From NCBI GenBank assembly GCA_963675135.1, contig OY776124.1, positions 21,326,066 through 21,390,065 on the forward strand: 64,000 nt of DNA, given 5' to 3'. Made by a program: the position numbers and the translations under genes. The notes under the pieces are model-generated. The model had not been told where the DNA came from, ran no database searches, and saw only the letters and a list, made by a program, of their open reading frames with translations. How positions within the stretch are numbered: the first letter of the stretch is position 1; each line of letters begins with the position of its first letter. Below, piece after piece: positions 7,712 through 17,780 of the stretch. The DNA comes from Galeopsis tetrahit (taxonomy: Eukaryota > Streptophyta > Magnoliopsida > Lamiales > Lamiaceae).

Positions 7712-10159
7712 AGTTTTAGGTAACCATTTTGTTTTGGGTCCTTGGGTGTTAGTACTACCCTTGGGAACCCACATATACATTGGTCGTTTAAACAACCTTG
7801 AACATTTGAGTTGTTTCCCTCGGGCATCACAGAACCAAATCTTACCAGTCAGCACCTTGGACTGATCTGATTTGTTCTTGGTGTCAGCTAAGTAGTAGTC
7901 AAATGGTTTCCCTTTATAGGAGTGTACATACATGATCTTTTGACTAGTTACATTCGGCCTGGGTGCATTAGCTGGTCGATGCACACGATTATATGGACCA
8001 TACTCTTCTGTTCTCACAATATCATAAGAGATAGGGGGTGCAAAGAGAACAGATTTGTTTGAAGAAGATTTCTTCTTCTTGGCTGGAGCAGCATACAGCT
8101 GAGACTGTCTCAGCCGAGATGGTCTAGGCTGTTTGCTGTTCCTCTGTACAGGCTTGGGGTTAGCTTGTCCTTTACCATTTTTGGTTTTGGGATAGTTAGC
8201 CTTAGCTGGTACAGATGCCTTTTGGTTCATATTGAGTTCATTGTGTTTAGAACACTCACCCTGTTCATGTGTCTGAGTAGTGCACTTGTTAGGTGTACTA
8301 CCCCCAGCTGGAGAGGATGTTGATGGATTAAGTTCATAGCCTAAGCCCATCTTATTGCCATTTGATCTATAATATTCAGAGATACTTTCAATAATAGTCG
8401 AAGCTTTATTGAATTCTGATATCTTTTGATCTAGGCATTCCTTCTCCTTTTCTAAGAGCTTATGTGTTTGGAAGAGATCATCGAACTTAGATTGAAGTAT
8501 ACGAAATTCTTTGGTTTCTAAGGCTTGAGTTTCTAACATCCCCTCATACAACTGAGTTGTTGTGGTATTTTCTTCCTTAAGAAGTTCCACTTCTTTGGTC
8601 AACCTTTCATTCATGGTGACTAACTCAGGGGTGTTATCAAACTTTACCTTTTTCAACCTAGCAATTTCTTTCCTTAAATCCTTATTCTCCTCTTCCACTT
8701 CTATAAAGGCTCTAGTGGCAATATCCAGATCACCTTTTACCTTTCTTAAAGATTGATAATAGGTGTCTTCTGATTCGCCTTCAGATGAGTTTATGTCATC
8801 TGTTTGTGAGAAAATAGGTGAATGGAAAGTAGTAGTATAAGAGTTTACCTCATTTTCTCCTATGGCCATCATAGCTAGGTCGTCTGAATCATCTGAAAAG
8901 ATTTGATCGTCTGGTGACGTAGGGAGTTCATCACTTTGGTATTCAGATTCTTCAGTCACCATTGCCTTTTTGTCTGAGGTTCTTCTTGGCCTTCTTTCTT
9001 TCTTGTCATCCAAATCCAGCTCAGGACATTCATAGACATAGTGTCCTGGTTTGCCACGGTTGAAGCAAGATCCAGGTTTCTGATTTGAGTTGCCTCTCCT
9101 TGGAGGAGTGGCATCTCTTCTTCTAGATCCTCGGCTGTCAGATGACTCCACATCCTTTCTAGGATGTCTTTCTGGTGTTCTTTCTCTGGAACCTCTGGAG
9201 GATGAACTTGCTCTTCTATCTTTGTAGTTTCTATAGAATTTTCTATATTTACTGTTGAGGGTGTTCATCCTTTCAAATCTCTTGATCATAAGTGCCATTT
9301 GCTCTTTCAGGCTCATGTCTGATCCTTCACAGTCTTCTGTTTTCAGAGAGGTCTTGCCAGATGAGGTGCTTGCAGCTTTTGTATTGGCTGCCTTGAAGGC
9401 TAAAGTCTTGGAGGTAGATGGGGTTGCAGTTGGCTCATCACTTCCTGAGTTCTCTTCTCTTTCAAGATCATATTCATGGGCTTTCAGGTTCTGAAATAGA
9501 GTTTGTGCAGACCACTTCTTGATATCTTGAGTATCTTTGATGATGGTCTTCTTGAGTCTCCATTTCTTGGTTAGAGAATCTAAGATCTTTAGATTTTTCT
9601 CTCTATTTGTGTATTTCTTGCTCAGAGATTCTATCTCATTGATGATCTTGGTAAATCTGTTGTCTAACTGATCAATAGACTCTTCTGGTTGCATCTTGAA
9701 GTGTTCGAACTTCTTGACTGCTGTAGACAACTTGGATTTTTTGATCAGCTCAGTTCCTTCACAAAGAAGTGCCAATGCCTCCCACATCTCTCTGGCTGAC
9801 TCACAATGGATTACCTTTGCAATGTACTCATTTGGAAGAGTTTGCATTATGTAATCTTGAGCAATGCTATCAAGACTTGATTGCTTCATCTCTTCTGGTG
9901 TGAGGTCCTTCATGGGCTTGGGAACCAGTTCTCCAACTGGGACTTCTGGATCACCATTTGCAGTGTTGACTGTCATGATGGTGATCGGGCCTTCTGTGAT
10001 TACAGACCACATCTTGTAGTGGACTGATGTGAGATTCTTCCTCATCCTGATCTTCCAGTAATCATAATCCTCCACTGAAAACTTAGGCAACTTACGCATA
10101 TTAGCACTCATGCTGTATGAGTTTTCGAAAACAAGTTTTTCAAAAAAAGATCTGTTCAA
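7709..10159 (-). CDS. gag: RT-1 Gag capsid/nucleocapsid protein
   Basis: The ORF has 816 codons and no internal stop; the ATG at 10159 lies about 65 bases downstream of the primer-binding site. Residues ~24-38 hold KLPKFSVEDYDYWKIRM, the conserved start of copia capsid domains, and the capsid region extends to about residue 235. A basic SR-rich stretch precedes a CCHC-type zinc knuckle at about residues 364-377. That knuckle reads CFNRGKPGHYVYEC, so the second cysteine is replaced by arginine. The rest is acidic, Ser-rich and coiled-coil (LRKEIARLKKV..., LLKEENTT...), ending in a basic tail. Gag should form the virus-like particle and package RNA; the lost cysteine may impair packaging. Confidence 0.92.
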   Translation of the reverse strand: MNRSFFEKLVFENSYSMSANMRKLPKFSVEDYDYWKIRMRKNLTSVHYKMWSVITEGPITIMTVNTANGDPEVPVGELVPKPMKDLTPEEMKQSSLDSIAQDYIMQTLPNEYIAKVIHCESAREMWEALALLCEGTELIKKSKLSTAVKKFEHFKMQPEESIDQLDNRFTKIINEIESLSKKYTNREKNLKILDSLTKKWRLKKTIIKDTQDIKKWSAQTLFQNLKAHEYDLEREENSGSDEPTATPSTSKTLAFKAANTKAASTSSGKTSLKTEDCEGSDMSLKEQMALMIKRFERMNTLNSKYRKFYRNYKDRRASSSSRGSRERTPERHPRKDVESSDSRGSRRRDATPPRRGNSNQKPGSCFNRGKPGHYVYECPELDLDDKKERRPRRTSDKKAMVTEESEYQSDELPTSPDDQIFSDDSDDLAMMAIGENEVNSYTTTFHSPIFSQTDDINSSEGESEDTYYQSLRKVKGDLDIATRAFIEVEEENKDLRKEIARLKKVKFDNTPELVTMNERLTKEVELLKEENTTTTQLYEGMLETQALETKEFRILQSKFDDLFQTHKLLEKEKECLDQKISEFNKASTIIESISEYYRSNGNKMGLGYELNPSTSSPAGGSTPNKCTTQTHEQGECSKHNELNMNQKASVPAKANYPKTKNGKGQANPKPVQRNSKQPRPSRLRQSQLYAAPAKKKKSSSNKSVLFAPPISYDIVRTEEYGPYNRVHRPANAPRPNVTSQKIMYVHSYKGKPFDYYLADTKNKSDQSKVLTGKIWFCDARGKQLKCSRLFKRPMYMWVPKGSTNTQGPKTKWLPKT

Positions 10160-10225
10160 GAGGACTACAGAGAGACTCCCTCAAGTCTTCTGATAATCTA
10201 GAGACAGTAGTCCGTTAGAACCACT

Positions 10226-10237
10226 GCTCTGATACCA
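10226..10237 (-). other. primer-binding site of RT-1 (tRNA-iMet)
   Basis: The sense strand reads TGGTATCAGAGC, the standard complement of the 3' end of plant initiator-Met tRNA. It lies two bases after the CA end of the 5' LTR at 10240. Confidence 0.95.
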
Positions 10238-10239
10238 CT

Positions 10240-11632
10240 TGTTGGTCCCTGAACGAGTAGTGAATGGGATTAAAGTCTAGAGGGGAGGGGTGAATAGACT
10301 TTAAAACTTTTTCAAACAGAGTTGGGAACCTCTTCTGATTGCTATGTCAACTGGACTGCAAGTCTGCTGGTCCAGATGACTATAGTGATCTGACTGAAGA
10401 GGTTATATGCGGAAATATGGTGGCCCTGGTTTAGACTCGTTCTTGTAACTTGTTTTACTTTGTGAAACTACTCAGCTGATGCTGGTTTGAAAGTTATGGC
10501 CTTGTTTTGAAGAGTGTTGAAATCACAGTATGCACTATATAATAATGAATGTAAAAGCAGAAATGTAAAGTGCAGAAAGTAAATAACACCGGATTTATAG
10601 TGGTTCGGATATACGATCCTACGTCCACTCTCACGTCCTAACGTGATGTTTAATCCCTTTAATTTCCACAAATTACAAAGGTCTTGTCCTTTATAGTCCC
10701 AAGGTTAGGACTTTGAGATCTGAGCCGTCCTAACAGCTGCGGTCTCCACAAGTGATTGTAAGCACTTGCACTTTGGGGGGTTTCAAAAACTTAAACCTTT
10801 CGGTGAGGGTTTGGGGTTTTTGAGATGTATCCAACTAATGGTTCAAGCTTATAATTTGCTTAACCACTATGCCTAAAACAACTGATATACAATATGAATA
10901 AGTTTCAGGTTCTTAAGGGTTGGATAGGAAGCACTTAAGAGCTATGGATAATCTAATGGATTTCTGGCTCTTGGAGAATTCTTAGAACAATGTGACTTTT
11001 TGCTTGATTGCTTGCTTAGCTTGTGAATTCTCTCTTGTTGCTTCTGTGTTCATCCTCTTGTATTTATAATGGAGATTGAGTGCAACTAGCCGTTGGAGTT
11101 GACTAGTCGTTTGAGCAATCTTCCCATAATAGCTTGATTCCTTGATTCCAGCCGCTTGATTGCTTCAATCCTGGGATCATGTCAATCTTCTAAATAAGGT
11201 AGGTCTTCGTTTAAATTACAAGATGACTTGGGAATCAGCCGAGTCCTGGAAGAGCACATAGTCTTCTGATCTGTACTTCTAGTCTTCTGACTACTCTTCT
11301 GGCCTTAGGTCTTCTGTCTTCTGATATCAGACGAGTACTACTCTTCTGATCTGGAAATTCTTTGTACTGCTTTAGGCCATCTTCAATCTGGGACTCCATC
11401 AGATAAGTAGGTATACAAGCACCTTAACATATCTGGTCTTCAAGGATCTTCTAGTCTTCATGTCTTCTACTCTTCTTATCTTGAGGATAGGCATGTAAGC
11501 CATGACTGTGCTGATCAGCTGCTATCAATACAGTTGATCACACAAGACTAGTCTAAGCTGTTCTATACAAGTCAGCTGATCCTATTACATTTATAAACTC
11601 TAAGTGTTTTGGCCATCAAAACTATTCTAACA
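10240..11632 (-). repeat. 5' LTR of RT-1 (1,393 bp)
   Basis: In sense it starts TGTTAGAATAGTTTTGATGG at 11632 and ends GGGACCAACA at 10240, followed by the primer-binding site. The right edge abuts RT-2 gag coding sequence. It contains a TATAAATA box, an MSA-like MYB site, a CACCCCTCCCCT pyrimidine tract near its 3' end (10282-10294 region), and many CTTCTGATC/CAGCTGATC words between 11260 and 11600. The partner LTR is off-window. Confidence 0.92.
11061..11097 (-). promoter_or_regulatory. RT-1 LTR core promoter: TATAAATA plus MSA-like MYB site
   Basis: The TATA box (sense TATAAATA) is at 11061-11068. Eighteen bases upstream in sense is TCCAACGGCTA (11087-11097), a full match to the mitosis-specific activator consensus YCYAACGGYYA bound by MYB3R factors. 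Activity in dividing cells is an inference. Confidence 0.6.
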
Positions 11633-13196
11633 TCAAGTGGGGCTTAGGGTGAATTTATATCCCAACAAGAACTCAATTGACAAGCATGACAGGAACCGAA
11701 ATCATTCACCTCCTAAGAGAACTTCTAACAATCCTGTTTGCTATAATTGTGATAAGCCAGGTCATTATGCTTATGAATGTCCTGATCTGAGTTCTGAAGA
11801 TCGAGAAGAAAGGAAAGCCAGAAGAGATCGAAAATATGCCAAGGGTAAGAAGGCAATGATGGCATACAATGATTCTGATTCGGAATCAGAAGAGTTGCCA
11901 TCGTCTTCATCTGAATACCCCTCTAGCAATGAGAATGAAGCCTTCATAGTAGATGATGGACTGGTAATGATGGCCAAAATAAATGATGAGGTATCATCTG
12001 CTAACTCTTTTCAATCTTGTAAAAATTCTGACACTGATGAAAGTGATGCTGCTGATAGCAGTGTAGGAAGAAGTCTTCATCATTCCCAAGGAGTGACTGA
12101 AGAAGACCTTCTACAAGCTAATAAAGCATTCATTGAAATTAGTGATGAGAATATATCTTTAAAGTAAGAAATCATTAATCTGAAAGAAGCCCAGTTGAAA
12201 GTGGATCCTAATATAGTTGTCATAAATGCAAGGCTATCAGAAGAGTTGTCTCAACTCCAAGAAAAGTATGCATCCATTGACATACTATATCAGGGTATGC
12301 TTAAAACTCAAGCCAAAGAGACTAATGAATTCAATGATTTAAAGATTAAATGTGAAAAACTTGAAGAGCGCAATAGATTCTTAGAATCTGAAGTAGTGAG
12401 CCTAGATCGAAAGCTATCTGTGATGATTAACTCTACTAAGATTAATCAAACAATCTCAGATAGATATAGAGCTCCAAATGATAAAAGTGGAATAGGTACT
12501 GATCTGCCTAGTTCCTCCACTTCAGAATTTAAGAACACTAATGGAGCTAGTTCAAGTTCTTTGCAACTAGATAAAGGAAAAGAACCTATGACTTATGATG
12601 ATGATCCAAAACTCAAAGTACAGTCTAAATACATCCCTCCTACTACCAAGAATGGTAAAATGAAGAATGTATTAAGACCAGTACAGTCAAGACCATACCA
12701 GAAGAGTTATACTCCTCTGACCAGATCAGATCAGTACTGGTATCAGAAGAGACAAATTCAGAACAATAGGTCAAGACAAGCTTAGGCAAGTTGGGAACAA
12801 CCTAGACCTCCTTTTATAAGGCAGTCTCAGCTGTATTCAACTAAACCTAGAAGATTTGTGCCTCATTATCATAACAAACCTGTTCTTTATCCTCCACCTT
12901 TATCTTATGATATCATTGGTGAGGAAAGACCAAAACGCATCTATAAGCCGTATGGTCCACATGCTTTCAGACCATATTCAAACTATTACAGGCATACTGA
13001 TCTTACTGAAAAAGGGATAGAACCAAGGAAAGGCTATCTTAGAAAAATAGATCCTAAGCCTGCTGATAATTATGAATTGGTTAACAAAGTACTGTTTTGT
13101 GATAAATTTGGAAGGAAACTGAAGAGGTCCCATTTATTCAAATCCTCAATGTTCATTTGGGTACCTCTCACCACTAACCCCCAAGGACCCCAATAA
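11633..13196 (+). pseudogene. gag: RT-2 gag remnant with nonsense codons
   Basis: The frame holds an intact zinc knuckle, CYNCDKPGHYAYEC (11738-11779), followed by acidic and coiled-coil sequence and a basic tail matching the C-terminal half of RT-1 Gag. In-frame stops occur at 12165-12167 (TAA), 12783-12785 (TAG) and 13194-13196 (TAA). Homologous sequence continues through the first two, so they are secondary mutations; the third is close to the normal gag end. The N-terminal capsid half was separated by the RT-1 insertion and is off-window. The name is secure from the knuckle and from alignment by eye with RT-1. Confidence 0.85.
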
Positions 13197-13228
13197 ACAA
13201 GGGTACCTAAATTATTAAGATCACTACC

Positions 13229-16200
13229 TTGCAGGATCGACTGGACTTATACAGGAAAGGTGGTTCAGTTGGTGAGACCTGGTACATAGACAGTGGGTGT
13301 TCACATCACATGACTGGTACCAAGGCCTTACTTACTGACTATCATGAGAAGGAAGGACCAAAAGTCATCTTTGGAGACAGCTCCATGGCAATCACAAAAG
13401 GATTTGGATTCATCAAGAATGGAGATGTTGAAATCCAAGATGTCTCCTATGTTGAAGGTTTGAAATATAATTTGTTATCTGTATCTCAATTCTGTGACAG
13501 GGGATACAAAGTTCAGTTCAAAACCAGAAGATGTGAAATAATAGACAAAAAGACTCACAATGTTTTACTTGTTGGCACAAGACAAGGAAGTGTATACATT
13601 GTGAATTGGAATAGTTGTCCTAAGAATGCCTGTCTTATTACTAAGAGTTCTAAAGAAAATAGTTGGCTCTGGCATAAACGCCTCTGCCATCTGAACTTTA
13701 AGATAATCAACAAGATTGCTAGAGAACATCTTGTTGAGGGCATTCCTAATGAAATCTATTCCAAATCACAAATGTGTGACTCCTGTCAAAAAGGTAAACA
13801 GGTAAAAGTTTCATTTAAGTCCATTCCAACTCTTTCAACAAGCAGAGTTTTAGAACTCTTGCATATGGATCTTCATGGTCCTATCAAACCTCCTACACTG
13901 AATGGAAGAAGGTATACTCTGGTTGTAGTAGATGATTATTCTAAGTTTACTTGGGTAGTCTTTCTACACAAAAAGAGTGATACACAAACACTACTTCCAG
14001 ATCTATTAAAGAGGTTGCAGGTTGAAAAGGGTCAACCCATTGTCAAGATAAGAAGTGACAAGGGGACTGAGTTTATTAACTGTTACATCTCTGACTACTG
14101 TTCTAAGTCTGGCATACAGCATTTAACAAGTGCAGCCAGAACCCCTCAACAAAATGGTGTTGCAGAAAGGAGAAACAGAACACTAAAAGAAGCATGTAGA
14201 GCAATGATTGCAGAATTCAACACACCTCAGAAGTTTTGGGCCGAAGCCATTAACACAGCTTGCCACTCCCAAAATCGAAGTGCTCTTAATAAGGTGCATG
14301 GTAAAACACCTTATGAGGTATGGAAAGGCAGAAAACCTAGAGTTTCTTATTTTCATATCTTTGGATGTAAGTGTTTCATTCATAACAATGGCAAAAGTAA
14401 GCTAAATGCCTTTGATGCAAAAGCTGATGAAGGGATATTCTTAGGATACTCTTCAGTAAGCAAAACATTTAGAGTGTTTAATTACTCTACCCTATGTGTG
14501 GAAGAAACACCCCATGTAGTCTTTGATGAGAATGTGCATGACTCTGCTGATCATCAGCTCAGTAAGAAAATTGACAATCTAAAGCTTCAAACCAACAATG
14601 ATGATGATGATGTAGAAATATATGAATCTGTACAAGCATATAATCCTTTCCTGAAAGTCCTAGATCAAGATTCTGATAAAGAAAAGGTAAAAGACAAAGG
14701 TGAGTCATCTAAAACTTCTGATATACCAGAATTGAATGACTGCTCTCCTTTGAACAAATCTGCTGATATAAATGATACTGATCTGCATGATGATTTGCAT
14801 GATATAAATGATGATAACATTTCTGTTAAGAATAGAAGGACATGGATGTCTGCTCATTCTACTAATCTGATTCTAGGTGATTCTAGTAAATGTGTTAAAA
14901 CTAGAAAACAACTGTTTGATTCCCAGGAAGAACCTAGTAAGTCTCTATTTTGCTGGTGCTGTTTTCTATCATCTATTGAGCCTAAAACTGTGATTGAAGC
15001 TTTAAGTGATAGCAACTGGATTATAGCCATGCAAGAAGAACTTAATCAGTTCACTAGAAATGAAGTTTGGGAACTTGTTGATAGACCTAGTGACCATAAT
15101 GTTGTAGGCACTAAGTGGATTTTCAAGAATAAAAAGGATGAAAATGATCTTGTAGTTAGAAATAAAGCTAGATTAGTTGCTCAGGGCTACTCTCAAGCTG
15201 AGGGTATTGATTATGATGAAACTTTTGCTCCTGTAGCTAGACTAGAAGCTATAAGATTGTTCCTTGCTTATGCTGCACATATGAAATTCACTGTGTATCA
15301 AATGGATGTGAAGAGTGCATTTTTGAATGGTATACTTGCTGAAGAAGTTTATGTGGAACAACCACCTGGTTTTGAAGTGAATAGTCACCAAGTATACAGG
15401 TTAAAGAAAGCACTCTATGGATTGAAACAAGCCCCAAGAGCCTGGTATGATACACTTTCTCTATTCTTACTTGAAAATGGTTTTACAAAAGGCAAAGTTG
15501 ATAGAACTTTGTTTCGAAGACAAGAAGGTAATGATATATTACTTGTTCAAATTTATGTGGATGATATTATTTTTGGATCACCCAACAAAACCTTGAGTGA
15601 AAGCTTTTCTACACTCATGCAAAGTAAATTTGAAATGTCTATGATGGGAGAAATGACATATTTTCTTGGTCTTCAAGTAAAACAAACTACAGAAGGTATC
15701 TTTATAAATTAAGCAAAATATACTAAGAATTTGCTAGACAAATTTGGTATTAAAACCTGTAAGACAGTTGGTGTGCCTATGCAACCTACATACAGAATGG
15801 ATCCTGATGAAGGAGGTAAGTCTTCTGACCAACCTCACTATCGTGCTTTAATTGGCTCTCTACTCTATCTAACTGCCAGCAAACCTGATATTGCTTTTTC
15901 TGTTGGAGTATGTGCAAGATTTCAAGCAAACCCCAAAGAAAGTCATCTGGAAGCTGCCAAAAGGATATTGAAATATCTAAAGGGGACCATTAATCGAGGA
16001 TTATGGTATCCTGCAGATGATGATATATCTTTAAGTGGTTATTCAGACTCGGACTTTGGAGGTTGCAAAATAGATAGAAAATATACTTCAGGTTCATGTC
16101 AATTCCTAGGAACTAAGCTCATTTCATGGTTTTCAAAGAAACAAACTAATGTGGCAACTTCTACTACTGAAGCAGAATATATGGCTGCAGGTAGTTGTTG

Positions 16201-16510
16201 TAGTCAGCTTCTTTGGCTAATACAACAACTCAGAGACTACAATATTGTAGAATCTAATGTACCTATATATTGTGATAGTAATAGTGCCATTGCCATCACA
16301 CAAAATCCCGTTCTACATACTAGATGCAAGCATGTTGACATTAGGCATCATTTTATTAGGGATCATGTGGAAAAGAAAAATATTAGGATGGAAAAGATTC
16401 ATACTGATATTCAAAGAGCTGACATTTTTACAAAACCATTGGCTGAAGTGAGATTCAGAGAGTTATGCATTAGCTTAGGATTGATAGATATGGATTTTAT
16501 ATGTATATAG
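13229..16510 (+). pseudogene. pol: RT-2 pol with one nonsense codon
   Basis: The frame encodes protease (WYIDSGCSHHMTG), the HHCC motif (WHKRLCH...CDSCQKGKQ), integrase (IRSDKGTEFIN, TPQQNGVAERR), reverse transcriptase (QMDVKSAFLNG, YVDDIIFGS) and RNase H (SDSDFGG, TSTTEAEYMAAGS, RCKHVDIRHHF). A TAA at 15710-15712 replaces a glutamine codon conserved in RT-1 and RT-6, and the same frame resumes to 16510. Apart from this stop the catalytic motifs look intact. The frame differs from that of the gag remnant. The first codons TTG CAG G reproduce the acceptor-like junction seen in RT-1 and RT-6. Confidence 0.9.
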
Positions 16511-17780
16511 AACTGTACTAACATTTCAGGTACTGATCTTATACCAAGAGGAAGATAAAGCAGAAACTAAGAGCAGTACATCAAAAGCCTAAAACTCAGA
16601 AGAAACAATCCTATGTCAGACCACTACATTCAAAACAGGTAACAAGGTTACTAAAGTGACCTTAATCCCGATGAGGAAGCTGGTAAAGCTGAGGGACACT
16701 GAGAACACACATTAAGGGGGAATTTGTGATTTCTTAAAGATCCTTTTGTTGACTCAGAACACTAAGTCACTTTAGCATAAACCTTGATATGATCATTAAA
16801 TTAAACATATTTTTACTAATTTGTACTGTTTTACACTTATATATAATGTACTAACACTTCTACCAAGGTGAAACAGGCACAAAAGAGGAATTCTCCACTG
16901 AAGGGGGAACTGATCTGATTACAGATTTGAAAAGTCTACAAATCTGATCTGATTACAGGCTATATCAGTCTACAGATATATTCTGATTAAGAAATTGACT
17001 TGTCTACAGAACTGTTCTGATTACAAAGTTTCTTTGTCTACAGTACTGATCTCATTACAATTCAATTATTCTACAGAACTAATCTGATTACTGACTAAAC
17101 TGTCTACAAAAAGATTTGATTACTACTAATCTGTTTACAAATTTCTACTAATCTGACACAGTACTGATCTGAGGATTACTGTGCTGATATCAAAAAGGTG
17201 AAATCAGGAAAATTGGGTACTGATCTGAAAACTACTGTGCTGACCCATCTACTGATCTGAAAACTACTGTGCTGATTCATCTACTGATCTGATTTCTAAA
17301 AAGTTTACTCAGCTGATTACAGTACTCAGCTGATCCAGATAAGTACATCTTCTTTATATACAAGTAAGAGAATGAAGTGAAATAGTTTTGGAAACTACTG
17401 TGCTGATTTGCATCAGAACAGTCTTTTGGATTAGAATACTCTAAGTAAAAAACTGCTCAAATTTTAGATTACTAATAGAGAAGATTAGTACACTCCTCTA
17501 TTTCTAACCTAAAAACTGTGATGTATTTATCAAACACAAATTGGCTCCAAAATTAAGAATGGTACTAGATATGAACAGTTCTTGTTAAACACAAATTTCG
17601 AGACTTAATCTCGACCATTCTTTATGATAATCAAATTCAATCCTAGCCCTAGATTGGTTTTGAGTTTGATAAACACGATCACTTTTCATCTTCATCTTCC
17701 TTGCGAGTTCATTTCTGGAAAATTCATAACTCAAAAATTGCTGCAAAATCTCAATAATCTATCTTGTACAAAATCCTACA
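16511..17780 (+). other. RT-2 spacer between pol and ORF3
   Basis: There are 1,270 bases without a credible ORF. The spacer contains two internal polypurine tracts, ATTAAGGGGGAAT at 16711-16723 and CTGAAGGGGGAACTGATC around 16897-16914, then a degenerate minisatellite (16908-17350) and AT-rich leader sequence up to the ORF3 ATG. Just after the pol stop is TACTAACATTTCAGGT, which resembles a branch point plus acceptor but is too compact to be a convincing intron end. Confidence 0.7.
16908..17350 (+). repeat. degenerate tandem repeat in RT-2 spacer
   Basis: About seven to eight imperfect units of roughly 33-37 bases, each combining TCTGATTAC with TCTACAGAACTGA, run from 16908 to about 17160. 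They then change into longer units with TACTGATCTGAAAACTACTG and GTGCTGAT to about 17350. The same words (TACTGATCT, ACTGTGCTGA) recur in the RT-2 LTR around 31850-32300. Confidence 0.6.

Larger units (their letters stand above)
1..11632 (-). mobile_element. RT-1: Sirevirus-type Ty1/copia retrotransposon, 3' end off-window
   Basis: Seen: on the minus strand, from high to low coordinates, a 1.39-kb LTR (10240-11632), a tRNA-iMet primer-binding site, gag, pol (PR-IN-RT-RNaseH) and a third sense ORF running off the left edge. All three ORFs are free of internal stops in the window, and a single TAA separates gag from pol. The element interrupts the gag of RT-2 at 11632/11633. Known: long LTRs, PR-IN-RT-RH order and an ORF after pol mark Sireviruses. 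Inferred: this is a young, possibly transcription-competent copy. LTR-LTR divergence cannot be measured because the 3' LTR is outside. Its zinc knuckle lacks one cysteine, so it may depend on other copies. Confidence 0.93.

Noticed and set aside
10240..11632. Solo LTR interpretation
   Set aside because: The primer-binding site and full gag-pol-ORF3 adjoin it, so it is the 5' LTR of RT-1.
16511..16532. TACTAACATTTCAG as a complete branch point plus acceptor
   Set aside because: The branch-like adenosine is only about 10 bases from the AG, too near for a normal plant intron; kept only as a weak hint.
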